Below are positions 44,838-54,307 of a stretch of DNA of 64,000 bases, in pieces. Every line of letters begins with the position of its first letter. The first letter of the stretch is position 1. Source of the stretch: Trujillonella endophytica (GTDB taxonomy: Bacteria > Actinomycetota > Actinomycetes > Mycobacteriales > Geodermatophilaceae); the NCBI RefSeq assembly GCF_019799905.1, contig NZ_JABGCI010000006.1, forward strand, positions 124,001-188,000, written 5' to 3'. The position numbers and the translations under genes were made by a program. Under the pieces are notes generated by a model. That model made no database searches. It saw nothing but the letters and a program-made list of their open reading frames with translations, and was not told the origin of the DNA.

Positions 44838-46431
44838 ACCGGCCGGGTCGCCGGAGCAGCTACCGCTGCGAGCCTGGCGGTCGGGGGACTGGCGCTTCCT
44901 GCTCCCCGCAGGGGAATGGCAGGTGGGGTACGTCGGCCCGCCGCCTCTGTCGGACGAGACGGACGTCCTGGCACTCGCCGGCATGCGCGTGGTGCCGAAT
45001 CCCTCGGCGGAGAACCCGGCAGACGTCGTGGTGGTGACCTCGGTGGATCGGCGCTCGTTGGCGGCGGGCCTCGCCGCCGTCCGGCCGGGCGGGTGGCTGC
45101 TCCTCCGGCTGACCCGGGGGGCCGGCCTCCCTCACACCGGCACCCCGGTAGCGCGGCGACTCCTGCGCAGGCGTCTCCTGCGGCTGGGACTGACACAGGT
45201 CCGGGCGTTCTGGCACGCCCCCGATATCCGGCGCTGCGCCTACGTGGTGTCCGTCGACGACCCCGTGGCGGTGGAGGTCATGCTCCGCCGTCACCAGGGG
45301 GTCCGTCTCGGCCTGCTCAAGTCCCTCATCGGGCGCGCCCTGAACCGCCTGGGGTCGATGGAACTGGCCGTGAAGGACATGACCGTCGTGGCCCGGTCGC
45401 CGGTCGTCGGCGAGGAACCGCCGCCGGTGGTCCCCGCAATCCCGGTCGACCCGGCGCTGATCGGCGGAGGATCCTCCCCGACCGGCTCCTGCTCGACGCT
45501 GCTGGTGACACCGTGGTTCGAAGCGTCACGCCACGTTCTTGCGCTCTACGTCGGTCCGGGGCAGGCGCGCATCCTGGCCGTCGCAAAACTGCCCCGCCGG
45601 CCATGGGACGTCGGGGGCATCGACACGGAGGCCCGGGCGCTGCGGATGGTGCACGGTGGCGCGGGAGCCGGGAGTCCGATCTCACCGAGGGTCCTCGACC
45701 ACGTCCCCGCCGGGCGACGACCGTACCTCCTGCAGTCCGGGGTGGACGGCACGCCCGTCGACCCCGCCTTCGTCCGCCGCTCCACCGAGCTCGTCCTCCG
45801 GTGCGGGACGGCGCTCGTCCACCGGCTCGCGGACGGCGACCGTCGTGGTGTCACGGAGAAGTCCTTCCACCGACTGGTCCGGTCCCCCCTCGAACGGCTC
45901 GCCGAGGTGGTCCCTGTTCCCGAGGTCACCGAGCTGGTGACGGAGACCCTGGCCCTGCTGCGGCCCTTGGAGGACGCCGAACTGCCCCTCGTGCTGGAGC
46001 ACGGCGACCTCGGCCACCCCAACCTCCTGCTGCAGGCCGGGCGGATGGTGGCCATCGACTGGGAGCGTTTCGAGCCCGAGGGCTTCCCCTGCCTCGACCT
46101 CGTCTTCTTCCTGCAGTACGTCAAGGAGTGCCAGTCCTCCGCAACGTCGATCCCCGCGGAGGTGGCCGCGTTCGACGATGCCTTCCGCGGTCCTGCCTGC
46201 TGGGCTGCCGGACACCTGCGCGCGTACGCCGCGGTCCTGCATCTCGACGAGGCCCTGGTCCCCTCGCTGGTCCTCGCCAGCTGGGCCAGGATCGTGGCTG
46301 GGCTGGCACCCCGACTCGAACCGAGTCAGGGGGCGGCTGCTGTCTCCCATGTCGCCGAGACCGTCCTGACGGACCGGGACTACGCGCTCTGGCGACGTGC
46401 GGTCGAGGTCTTCCCTCGACTACTCCGCTGA
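44830..46431 (+). CDS. Phosphotransferase (APH-like) family protein with N-terminal methyltransferase-like region
   Basis: 533 residues. Residues about 1-180 contain a VRPGGWLLLRLTR motif and DVVVVTSVDRRSLAAGL, like a decayed SAM methyltransferase without the glycine-rich SAM site. The C-terminal half (about 220-530) has the aminoglycoside-phosphotransferase/kinase fold: a catalytic loop HGDLGHPNLL near residue 390 and the metal site IDWE near 410. It overlaps the flippase gene by eight bases. It may phosphorylate a sugar or amino sugar of the glycan. Confidence 0.7.
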   Translation: MGEPAGSPEQLPLRAWRSGDWRFLLPAGEWQVGYVGPPPLSDETDVLALAGMRVVPNPSAENPADVVVVTSVDRRSLAAGLAAVRPGGWLLLRLTRGAGLPHTGTPVARRLLRRRLLRLGLTQVRAFWHAPDIRRCAYVVSVDDPVAVEVMLRRHQGVRLGLLKSLIGRALNRLGSMELAVKDMTVVARSPVVGEEPPPVVPAIPVDPALIGGGSSPTGSCSTLLVTPWFEASRHVLALYVGPGQARILAVAKLPRRPWDVGGIDTEARALRMVHGGAGAGSPISPRVLDHVPAGRRPYLLQSGVDGTPVDPAFVRRSTELVLRCGTALVHRLADGDRRGVTEKSFHRLVRSPLERLAEVVPVPEVTELVTETLALLRPLEDAELPLVLEHGDLGHPNLLLQAGRMVAIDWERFEPEGFPCLDLVFFLQYVKECQSSATSIPAEVAAFDDAFRGPACWAAGHLRAYAAVLHLDEALVPSLVLASWARIVAGLAPRLEPSQGAAAVSHVAETVLTDRDYALWRRAVEVFPRLLR

Positions 46432-47724
46432 GCCGGGGGCGGCCGCCATGCCGTCGGCCGCGTCCCGGCTCTGGGCGCTCAGGAGAGGGGCCTTCCTCGC
46501 CCCCGTCCTGCGGGCCCGGAGGTAGTGGTAGGGCCCGGTCAGAGCCGAGACCAGCTCCCGAGCGGCGAGGTGCTCCGGAGCCGTGTCGGTGCTCCGTTGC
46601 GCGAGCTCGACCCGGGTCATGCGCCTGGCGTGGGCGAGTCCGCCGACTGCGCGCGCCAGGACCATGGGAGCGGTGCGGTGGTCGACGAGCAGCTTGGCTA
46701 TCCAGGCACCGAGCCCCACGCCGTAGCCCGCGATCTGTTCCCGCAGGGCCTCCATGTCCGCGCGGTGACGGTGCCAGACGATGGCGGCGGGCTCGTACGC
46801 CAGCTGGTGGCCGGCCAGCAGAACCCGGACGAACATGTCGATGTCCTCGCCGCCTCGGGTGGGCGACCCCACGCCGAGCGCCTCGTCGAAGCCGCCCAGG
46901 GCGAACGCGACCTCGCGCCGCAGGGCGAAGTTAGCGCCCGTGCCGTATCGGCCGACCTGGAAGGGGAACAGCGGCGCGTCCGCGGGCGGGTCGGCGATGT
47001 CGTAGACGCGCGGGGTGCAGCTACGGGCCCAGGTCACGCGCTGGTCGAAGTACGCCTGGGTGAACGTCCGGAGCTCGCCGGAGGGCACCATGCCGCACAC
47101 GCAGGCCACCCGGTCGGATCGGCCGAAGCCTTGCAGGAGGCCCTGCAGCCAGGCCTGGTCGACCACGACGTCGTCGTCCGTGAAGGCGACGACGTCGTGC
47201 CGCGCCTCGATCAGCCCCCGGTTGCGGGCGCGCGCCAGCCCGGGACGAGGCTCGGTGACCACCCGTGCCCGCTCGTCAGACAACGCCGCCACCACCTCCC
47301 GCGTCGCCGGGGTCGTCGGCGCGTTGTCCACGACCACGACCTCGAACGCCGGGTGGGTGACGGCGAGAAGGGAGCGCAGAGCGTCACGGAGCGGTCCAGG
47401 ACGGTCCCGGGTGCAGAGGACCACGCTGACCGGGCCGGCCGCTGCGCCGGGCTGCTGGTGTCCCGGCGCAGACAGTCCTGCCTCCGACAGCGCGCTGGTC
47501 AGGTCGTCGGAGGACACGCTTCCCCCGGTCACCGCCACCTCGACGAAGCCCAGAGGCGTGTGTCCGGACGTGACCAGCAGCCGGGCTCGGTCGAAGCCGT
47601 CCGAGGCCTGCAGGACCAGCCCTCCCTGGCGGGTGCCCGAGAGGTCCAGCTGCCCGACCCACCTGCTGTGCTCCTCCGCGGGGCCGACGGCGGGCATGGC
47701 AGGGGACAGGACCGTCGGCTTCAC
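46420..47724 (-). CDS. GT2 family glycosyltransferase
   Basis: 434 residues. A preceding domain of about 95 residues, then GPVSVVLCTRDRPGPLRDALRSLL, VVDNAPTTPATRE, FTDDDVVVD (metal DxD) and RGGEDIDMFVRVLLAG with the acceptor Asp/Glu. It is closest to the GT2 at 40675 in layout. It converges with the phosphotransferase gene; the two ends overlap by 12 bases. The GTG is coupled with the stop of the GT2 at 47721. Confidence 0.88.
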   Translation of the reverse strand: MKPTVLSPAMPAVGPAEEHSRWVGQLDLSGTRQGGLVLQASDGFDRARLLVTSGHTPLGFVEVAVTGGSVSSDDLTSALSEAGLSAPGHQQPGAAAGPVSVVLCTRDRPGPLRDALRSLLAVTHPAFEVVVVDNAPTTPATREVVAALSDERARVVTEPRPGLARARNRGLIEARHDVVAFTDDDVVVDQAWLQGLLQGFGRSDRVACVCGMVPSGELRTFTQAYFDQRVTWARSCTPRVYDIADPPADAPLFPFQVGRYGTGANFALRREVAFALGGFDEALGVGSPTRGGEDIDMFVRVLLAGHQLAYEPAAIVWHRHRADMEALREQIAGYGVGLGAWIAKLLVDHRTAPMVLARAVGGLAHARRMTRVELAQRSTDTAPEHLAARELVSALTGPYHYLRARRTGARKAPLLSAQSRDAADGMAAAPGSAE

Positions 47725-48725
47725 GATCCGCTCCCGGGGAGGCGGCGACGGCTCGTCGCGCTGCGGACAGCTTCCGTGACGGATCCCCAGGCGTAGCCGG
47801 CAGCGGCTGCCGCAGCCCCCGCGGCGATGGAGGCCGATCGGGCGGCGGCGCCGGAGCGGTCCCGCTGCAGCGGCCTCGTGAAGCCGGCCAGGAATGCTCT
47901 GGGCAGTTCCTTCCCGACGTACGCCCGCTCGACCGCCAGGGAGCCTGGCGGCGACATGGACCTCAGGGCAGCCTTGCCCTCGCCCTCGAAGAACGACCGG
48001 CGGAGGAAGTACCGGAACGTGGTTCGGTCGGCAGGTACGTGATGGTGGACCCTCGCCGACGGGACCAGCAACCACCGACCGCCTGCCGCGGCCATGCGGA
48101 TGCACAGGTCGGTGTCCTCGGGACTGCTGTGGTGGCCCACCTTCCCGAAGTCCGGTCGGAAACCGCCCACGGCCAGGAAGCGCTCGCGACGTACTGCCAT
48201 GTTCTCGCCCCACACGTTCCGCACCTCCGTCACCGACTCCGCAGCGGCGGGGGCATGTGCGCCGACGACCCAGGAGAAGACGTCCGGGAACCAGGAGGGA
48301 CGCCGGCCCTCCCATGCCGGACTCACGCCTCCTCCGACGCCCACGACGGTCGGGTCGTCCAAGTGCGCGGTGAGGCGCCGCAGCCATTCGGCGTCCGCCA
48401 CCGTGTCGTCGTCGAGGAACGCAATGATCTCTGACGTCACGCTGAAGGCCCCGGTGTTGCGGGCGCCCGAGGCTCCTGGGGAGAAGCGGTTCACCATGAC
48501 CCGCGCCTCGGGCCACTGTCGCGTGGCCCGCTCCAGCAACGTGTCGTTGTGGTCGACCACGATCACGACCTCCGCCGGCGGCGCGGTCTGGGCCAGCACG
48601 GATTCGACGGCCGCAGCGAGGTGTCGCCAGCGCAGCTCGCTGAAGCAGGGGATCACGACCGCGACCGCGGCGTCCCCTCGGGGGTCTCGGTCGGTGGGCG
48701 ACGCGCCTGCCGGAGGAGAACTCAT
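47721..48725 (-). CDS. GT2 family glycosyltransferase
   Basis: 334 residues. It has AVVIPCFSELRWRHLAAAVESVLAQ, IVVDHNDTLLERA, FLDDDTVADAEW (metal DxD) and SSPEDTDLCIRM. The C-terminal 70 residues contain a hydrophobic Ala-rich stretch (SASIAAGAAAAAAGYAWG), so it may associate with the membrane. AGGAG lies upstream of the ATG at 48725. It leads a two-gene transcript with the next GT2. Confidence 0.88.
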   Translation of the reverse strand: MSSPPAGASPTDRDPRGDAAVAVVIPCFSELRWRHLAAAVESVLAQTAPPAEVVIVVDHNDTLLERATRQWPEARVMVNRFSPGASGARNTGAFSVTSEIIAFLDDDTVADAEWLRRLTAHLDDPTVVGVGGGVSPAWEGRRPSWFPDVFSWVVGAHAPAAAESVTEVRNVWGENMAVRRERFLAVGGFRPDFGKVGHHSSPEDTDLCIRMAAAGGRWLLVPSARVHHHVPADRTTFRYFLRRSFFEGEGKAALRSMSPPGSLAVERAYVGKELPRAFLAGFTRPLQRDRSGAAARSASIAAGAAAAAAGYAWGSVTEAVRSATSRRRLPGSGS

Positions 48726-49001
48726 CCGACTCCTGCCCTCGTGACGGCTCCCCGCGGATCGCCGGCGAGGCCGGATCACCGGCCCCGCGCCCGGCTCCCG
48801 ACGGGACCTTCGGTGGACCGGCGAACACCGGTCCGGGTGGCCGATCATGTCTGGCGCCACCCGATCGGGAAAGGCGTTGCAGTCTCCCTCCTGGGATGCG
48901 CCGCGGGGGCGAATGCGGCCTGACCGGAACCGTCGCCGGGACGCCGCTGCGCACGGCGACGTTCGGATATCTTCCTCCGGGGCCGCGGACGAGAGGTGCC
49001 T

Positions 49002-50291
49002 ATGGACGGGAGCTCTCCCGGTGGAGCCGCAGGCGCACCGGGTCCGCACCCGGTCGCGGAGCCGGAGATCCACCCGGTCCTCCGCGCTGCCTTCCGAGCG
49101 CTCGACGCCCACGGCATCCGGTGGGCTCTCCTGCGCGGCGCGGACGACCTCGCGCTCCCCAGCGGCGACGTCGACCTCCTGGTGGACCCGGCGGCGCTCG
49201 ACCGCCTCGACGGTGCGCTCGCCGAGGCGGGGTTGCGTCGTCTCGGGGTTCGCGGGCACGGCAGTCACCGCTTCTACTTCTCCTACGACGTGGCACGGGC
49301 GGAGTGGCTGGAGGTGGACGTCGTCACGGACGTCACCTTCGGCCCCTACCAGGAACTCCGAACCGGCCTGGCCCGTCAGTGCCTCGAAGACCGGCGACGA
49401 TCGGGCCTCGTCTGGCGCCTCTGCCCCGAGGACGAAGCCTGGCTGCTCCTCCTCCACCTCGTCCTGGACAAGGGGCGGCTGGCGCCGGAGCGTCGGGCGT
49501 CGGCGCAGGAGGCGTCTCTCCGCGCTCCGCTCGAGCACCCCGCGCCGCGGACCCTGAACACCTGCACGCGAGCCGGTGCGTCGGCCGGGGTCATCGCCCT
49601 CGTCCAGCAGATGGACGATGCGGCCTTCGTGCGGGAGGCGAGGGCGCTGCGACGACGATGGCGGCGCCGGGATCCCGCCCGGGCGGTCAGCAGGTCACTC
49701 GTCAACCGGGTGCTCCGCAGCCTCGATCTCCCCTTGCGTGAGCATCCGGGGGGTCGGATCGTGGCGTTCATCGGGCCGGACGGAGCCGGGAAGTCCACCG
49801 TGGCGCGGGCGGTTCGGACGTCCTTCCCCGGTTCGTCGCGGGCCGTGCACCTGGGCGTGTGGCGGCAGGGCCGCTGGGATCGGGTCGTCCACCGGCTGCC
49901 GGGGGGCCGCCCCGTCCAGCGGCTCATGCGGGTCCTCGTCGGTACCACCAGCATCCGTTGGCATCGTCACCTGGGGAGGCTGGTCGTCCTCGACCGCTCG
50001 GCGCACGACGTGCTCCTGCCGGGTGCCCTGGGGGCGAGCCTCGTCGCCCGCGTCGTGCCGTGGTTGCTGCTGCAACTGTCGCCGCCGCCCGATGTCGTCG
50101 TGGTCCTGGACGCGCCGGGAGACGTGATGTTCGCCCGGAAGGGCGAGCACACCGTCGAGGTCCTCGAGCGGCGTCGGCAGGCCTACCTCGAGATGGCTCG
50201 CGACGACCCGGCCTTCGTGGTCCTCGATGCGACACGACCGCCGGCGCACGTGGCCCGTTCCGCGATGGCGGCCGTGTGGGAGCGGCTGTGA
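49002..50291 (+). CDS. Nucleotidyltransferase-like domain fused to a thymidylate-kinase-like P-loop domain
   Basis: 429 residues. Residues about 20-230 resemble a nucleotidyltransferase fold (WALLRGADDLALPSGDVDLLVDP, with a GDVD metal pair). The C-terminal half has a P-loop GPDGAGKST near residue 257-265 and a thymidylate-kinase-like order (VLDRSAHDVLLPGA, VVVLDAPGDVMFARKGEHT, RRQAYLEM). Such fusions occur in polysaccharide clusters, and probably activate or phosphorylate a sugar or nucleotide; no biochemical role is known to me. GAGAGG six bases before the ATG. Confidence 0.75.
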   Translation: MDGSSPGGAAGAPGPHPVAEPEIHPVLRAAFRALDAHGIRWALLRGADDLALPSGDVDLLVDPAALDRLDGALAEAGLRRLGVRGHGSHRFYFSYDVARAEWLEVDVVTDVTFGPYQELRTGLARQCLEDRRRSGLVWRLCPEDEAWLLLLHLVLDKGRLAPERRASAQEASLRAPLEHPAPRTLNTCTRAGASAGVIALVQQMDDAAFVREARALRRRWRRRDPARAVSRSLVNRVLRSLDLPLREHPGGRIVAFIGPDGAGKSTVARAVRTSFPGSSRAVHLGVWRQGRWDRVVHRLPGGRPVQRLMRVLVGTTSIRWHRHLGRLVVLDRSAHDVLLPGALGASLVARVVPWLLLQLSPPPDVVVVLDAPGDVMFARKGEHTVEVLERRRQAYLEMARDDPAFVVLDATRPPAHVARSAMAAVWERL

Positions 50292-50602
50292 CCAGGTCGA
50301 GACACCTGTGCGTCTCAACTCGCCGGACGGCGCCTCGGCACGTCGGCTGAGTCAGTAGCGGGCGCCGCTCGCGGTCCGCCGGCGGTCTCCGCGCCACCCG
50401 TGACGGCAAGGGCGTACGTCTGGTCGGCTCCGAGTGGAGTCGACGCGCTGCATGGCGTCACGGAGGGAGCGGCATCAGGTACTGGGTCAGGGATCACCCA
50501 CGCGGCCTGCACGACTCAACACAAGGGGATCAGTGAAGCGCCCGAAGCCGTTTCACGTCGGGTGGAGGCAGCGCCTCGACCTCCGAGGCAAGGAGGGAGG
50601 CT
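50292..50602. other. 311-base gap with no evident gene
   Basis: Between the kinase-like gene and a small Cys/His protein. The frames are not convincing. A strong ribosome site (AAGGAGGG at 50590-50597) marks the next gene. I see no tRNA, riboswitch or clear hairpin. Confidence 0.6.
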
Positions 50603-50854
50603 GTGACGAAGGCAGTGGCGCGTCGAGCCGGTCCGGCTGTCGTCGAACCCGAGGTGGCGGTGACGCCCGCAGCTCCGCACGCCCCCGAGGTCCATGGGAG
50701 AACGTGCGCGTGCGGTCATAAGAAGACCGCGTACGAGCACCATCGAAAGGGGTCCGACAGCGCGCTCTGCGGATGCAGCGCCTTCGCGGGACCGTTCAGA
50801 ACTGCTGTGCGCACACTCATGCGCTCGGGGCGCGCCGCACCGCGGGATCACTGA
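50603..50854 (+). CDS. Small Cys/His-rich protein, paralogue of the one at 61725
   Basis: 83 residues. The C-terminal half carries C-x-C-G-H then H-x-x-x-x-S-D-x-A-L-C-x-C, probably a zinc-binding knot. The same pattern (CTCGHGKAAHEHYRAGSDCALCTC) is found in the protein at 61725, so they are paralogues lying on both sides of the polysaccharide cluster. AAGGAGGG precedes the GTG by five bases. Family members are common in actinobacteria but their role is unknown. Confidence 0.75.
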   Translation: MTKAVARRAGPAVVEPEVAVTPAAPHAPEVHGRTCACGHKKTAYEHHRKGSDSALCGCSAFAGPFRTAVRTLMRSGRAAPRDH

Positions 50855-51306
50855 CGTCGGGACTTCCCCGGGCGGACGACGGGTGTCGTCCCTCGAGGAC
50901 GGGGACGGCCCTGTGGTCGGGCGTGCGCCTCCTCGTGGTCTGTTCCGCGGGGGCCGGGCGGTAGGTCCCCGCGAGCGGGTGCACGAGGCCGAGGCGTCAC
51001 CCGCCGATGACGCTCGTGTGGCTCTCTCGCCGTTCTGCGCCCCGTCGGCGACGCGGTGGGAGATCTGTGTCACATCGGGTAATCGTTCCCCGGAGCGCTA
51101 TATGGTGGACCCGCGTCACGATGCGGAGCCTAGCGATTGCTGTCGGTGACCTCGACGACCGGCCAATCAGCCGTCCGTGACGTCTACAGGCTGATCGACT
51201 CGCGGGCGGTACGGAAGCTGCCCAGCCGTCGTGCGGCGTGGGAGCGAGGCGGTACGTCGGCCGGGTCTCCTCCGGCGCGCACTCACTCCATGGAAGGAAC
51301 CCACTG
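50855..51306. other. 452-base gap upstream of the GH16 gene
   Basis: No open frame of note and no tRNA seen. It holds a short palindrome (TGTGTCACA, 51066-51074) near an AT-richer stretch with TATAT at about 51101, possibly a promoter of the GH16 gene. No riboswitch I could recognise. Confidence 0.5.
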
Positions 51307-53331
51307 TTGGGCATCCCCAGAACCGCTCGGGTGATCGTCACCATCCTCCTGGCCGCTGTCCTGGCCACGACCTCGGCCGTGCTCGCGACCCGCAGTGCGG
51401 CGCGCGCGGACACGCTGGCCTCCGGCTGTAGCAACGTCACCTACGTGGACGCTGCCCGGCCGACGGTCAACGGCGGCACCTCCATCGACGCGCATGCCCG
51501 CGGCGGGAGCAGTCAGAAGATCACGCTCATCGAGTGCGTGGTGTCCGGCCTGCCATCCGGGGCGGTCGTCGCCGGGGCCACCCTCGACCTGTTCCGGCGC
51601 AGCACCTCGCAGCCGGCCACGGTCCAGGCCGTGGACGCCCTGGCCGCATGGTCCGAGAGCGCGGTCACCTGGAACAGCCGCCCGAGCCTGGGGACGACCG
51701 TCCTGGCCCGTCGGTCGTTGCCCGGCGGCTCTGGTTATTACGGACTCCCGCTACCGGCGGGGAAGGTCACCGGTGACGGCACCGTCCGATTCGCGTTGAC
51801 GACCACCACCGCGGCTGCGACGTACACGGCGTCGGACGACTACACCGGCTCGGGATCGGGCAGGTCCGAGGATCTGAAGCGGCGGCCCAAGCTCACGGTC
51901 ACGTATGAGCAGGCTACGCCGGCCGACGGAGCGCTCACCGTGTCGGCGGGAGCCGACCTCGCCGTGCAGCGGCCGAACGCGGCCGCCCTGGACGGCGCTG
52001 TCACCTCCGGCGGCCAGCCGGATCTGCCGGCGTCCCTCACGGCATCGTGGTCGATGGTGTCCGGTTCCGGCGTGGTGACCTTCGCCGACGCCTCGGCTGT
52101 GGACACCACGGCCACCTTCGACAGGGCCGGCTCCTACGTGCTCCGGCTGACCGGAGCGGACTCGGCACGGTCGGTGTCGGACGACATGACTGTGACCGTC
52201 ACCGAACCCGCGGCATCCGCGACCGGTCCCAGCGTCTTGCTGACCTCTCCTGCCGCGGGGCAGACGGTCAGCGGCACTGGCCTACGGCTCGACGCCACCA
52301 GCAGCGACGCGGCACGGGTGGAGTACCTCGTGGACGGTGTGAAGGTCGCCGAGGACAACAGCTGCTGCACCTGGGACGAGGCCTGGAACACGACGACCGT
52401 CGCGGATGGGCCTCACACGATCATCGCTCGCGCCATGAACGCCAACGGGACGACGGACACCCCTCCGTCCACGTTCACCGTGGCCAACGGCACTGCGTTG
52501 GCCCCCACGTCGAGCCCCACGTCGAGCCCCACGTCGAGCCCTACGTCGAGCCCTACGTCGAGCCCTACGTCGAGCCCTACGTCGAGCCCTACGTCGAGCC
52601 CTACGTCGAGCCCTACGTCGAGCCCTACGTCGAGCCCTACGTCGAGCCCTACGTCATCGGGCACCGCACCGTTGGGTGTCCCCGGCTCGTGGGCGCAGGT
52701 GTTCGGCGACGACTTCACCGGCAGCAGGCTCGATCTGACGAAGTGGGACGACAACTGGTACGTCGAAGGCGGCGCGCAGAACAACGTCCCCACCTACGCC
52801 CGGAACGTCTCCGTGGCCAACGGCGAACTCGTCCTGCGGCTGACCGACGAGAACGGCACCGTCACCGGAGCGTCCGTCAACACCGCGGGCAACAACGGGT
52901 TCGAAGTGCCGGTGGGGGCCGTGGCCGAGGCCCGGGTGTACTTTCCCGGGGAGGACGGCGTCGAGTCGGTTTACAACTTCCCCGCCTGGTGGATCGCCGG
53001 CAGACCGTGGCCCCACGCCGGTGAGCACGACATCGCCGAAGGTCTCGGCGGGCAGCTCACCGTCAACTACCACTCGCCGTCCGGCGCGCACAACTTCGGA
53101 GCGCCGGCAGGTGACTGGAACAACGCCTACCACGTCTACTCAGCCCACCGCCTGGCGGACCGAACTGACGTGTACTGGGACGGCGTCCTCGTGCGGTCAC
53201 ATCCCACCGACGACAACGGCGACGGTCAGCACCTCATCCTCAACATCGGGGCGAGCAGCCGCCGGACCCCTGTGCTCGGGGACGCCGGTGCCGTCCGAGT
53301 CGACTACGTCCGGGTGTGGACGCCGGCCTAG
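51307..53331 (+). CDS. Secreted GH16 hydrolase with DNRLRE and Ig-like domains
   Basis: About 674 residues from TTG at 51307 (AAGGAA nine bases before it); GTG at 51331 or 51238 are alternatives. A signal peptide ends near residue 37 (RSAARA). Then a DNRLRE-type beta domain (about 40-205), a PKD-like segment and an Ig-like domain (residues about 315-400). A 12-base tandem repeat encodes a TSSP linker. The GH16 domain runs from about 460 with catalytic GEHDIAE at E573, D575, E578. So it is an active beta-glucanase-type enzyme tied to surface modules. It ends in TAG. Confidence 0.88.
   Translation: MGIPRTARVIVTILLAAVLATTSAVLATRSAARADTLASGCSNVTYVDAARPTVNGGTSIDAHARGGSSQKITLIECVVSGLPSGAVVAGATLDLFRRSTSQPATVQAVDALAAWSESAVTWNSRPSLGTTVLARRSLPGGSGYYGLPLPAGKVTGDGTVRFALTTTTAAATYTASDDYTGSGSGRSEDLKRRPKLTVTYEQATPADGALTVSAGADLAVQRPNAAALDGAVTSGGQPDLPASLTASWSMVSGSGVVTFADASAVDTTATFDRAGSYVLRLTGADSARSVSDDMTVTVTEPAASATGPSVLLTSPAAGQTVSGTGLRLDATSSDAARVEYLVDGVKVAEDNSCCTWDEAWNTTTVADGPHTIIARAMNANGTTDTPPSTFTVANGTALAPTSSPTSSPTSSPTSSPTSSPTSSPTSSPTSSPTSSPTSSPTSSPTSSPTSSGTAPLGVPGSWAQVFGDDFTGSRLDLTKWDDNWYVEGGAQNNVPTYARNVSVANGELVLRLTDENGTVTGASVNTAGNNGFEVPVGAVAEARVYFPGEDGVESVYNFPAWWIAGRPWPHAGEHDIAEGLGGQLTVNYHSPSGAHNFGAPAGDWNNAYHVYSAHRLADRTDVYWDGVLVRSHPTDDNGDGQHLILNIGASSRRTPVLGDAGAVRVDYVRVWTPA
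52507..52650 (+). repeat. 12-base tandem repeat (TSSP linker)
   Basis: Twelve copies of ACGTCGAGCCCY, followed by a partial thirteenth. Only the last base of the unit varies (C in copies 1 and 2, T in the others). Each unit encodes Thr-Ser-Ser-Pro and forms a flexible linker between the Ig-like and GH16 domains. Copy number could change by slippage. Confidence 0.95.
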
Positions 53332-53395
53332 GTGTACCGGACACGGCTGGGCCGGGGACATCCCCCGGCCCAGCCGTCGTTCCGCTGGCTCTTCC

Positions 53396-54307
53396 TCAGG
53401 CGCTGAGGGGTGTCGCTTCCTCGGCGCTCACAGGGACCCGACCGCTACCGGACCGTCGGCGGCGTTCGGCCGTCATGACCCGCACACCGGTGATCCGGCT
53501 ACGAGGCATCGGCGAGCGCTGGGCCGGCGGCTTCTCGAGCGCCCGCCCCTTGCCGTTGACCCGCTCGACGGCAAGGGCCCAGAGGACCCGTCCCCCGTCG
53601 CGCCACGTGTTCAGGTTGCTGACTCCATGGAGTCTGGCGAACTCGAAGCTCGGGACCTCGGCGATGACCAACCGGGCCTTCGCGGCCCGTGTGTTGATGA
53701 TGGTCTCGATCTCGAACCCGTCACCCCACAACTTGCGGACCTTCCCGCGATCGCATGCGTTCAGGTCGAGAGCGGGGAGGCAGTCCGACCAGAAGGCGTT
53801 GTAGCCGTAGCACAGGTCGGTGTAGGCGGTGCCGTACAGCAGGTTGACCGCCCGGTTGAGCCATCGGTTGCCCCAGGCGCGTGTGCGCGTGATGTCGGTG
53901 CTGCCCCCGCCCGCGACGAAGCGGGTGCCCTTCGCGAAGTCGGCGCCGGCGAGCAGTGCCGCCACGTACCGGGGGATCTCCTGTGGGTCCGCCGAACCAT
54001 CGGCATCGAGCATGACGACGACGTCCCCGGTGACCGCCGCGAAGCCGCATGCCACCGCGTTGCCCTTGCCGCGGCGGTTCTGCAGCACCACTTCGACGTC
54101 CGGCCGGAGAGCTCGAGCGACCTCGACGGTCTGGTCGATGCTCCGTCCGTCCACCACGATCACCTGGTGGATGTCCGCGGGCAGACGCCCGAAGACGTGC
54201 GGCAGGTTCTTGGCTTCGTTGAGTGTGGGGATCACGACGGTGACCCGTGGCGTCAGGGTCTCCCGAGGCGTCGGGGTACAACCCACCGGACTCTTAGCTG
54301 GTCGCAT
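53396..54307 (-). CDS. GT2 glycosyltransferase, DPM-like (polyprenyl phosphate) family
   Basis: 303 residues. It has VTVVIPTLNEAKNLPHVFGRL, VVDGRSIDQTVEVA, the GNAVACGFAAVTGDVVVMLDADGSADPQEI motif with metal DAD, then DFAKGTRF and a YGYNAFWSDCLP segment. This is the DPM1/DPG-synthase branch, which moves a sugar to a polyprenyl phosphate. It is intact, and has a broken copy at 57075 and an intact relative at 60766. The ATG at 54307 has no strong ribosome site, and a short 11-codon leader (ATG at 54356) lies before it. Confidence 0.9.
   Translation of the reverse strand: MRPAKSPVGCTPTPRETLTPRVTVVIPTLNEAKNLPHVFGRLPADIHQVIVVDGRSIDQTVEVARALRPDVEVVLQNRRGKGNAVACGFAAVTGDVVVMLDADGSADPQEIPRYVAALLAGADFAKGTRFVAGGGSTDITRTRAWGNRWLNRAVNLLYGTAYTDLCYGYNAFWSDCLPALDLNACDRGKVRKLWGDGFEIETIINTRAAKARLVIAEVPSFEFARLHGVSNLNTWRDGGRVLWALAVERVNGKGRALEKPPAQRSPMPRSRITGVRVMTAERRRRSGSGRVPVSAEEATPLSA

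Noticed and set aside
52507..52650. CRISPR array
   Set aside because: The repeats are contiguous 12-mers with no spacers and code for a TSSP linker.
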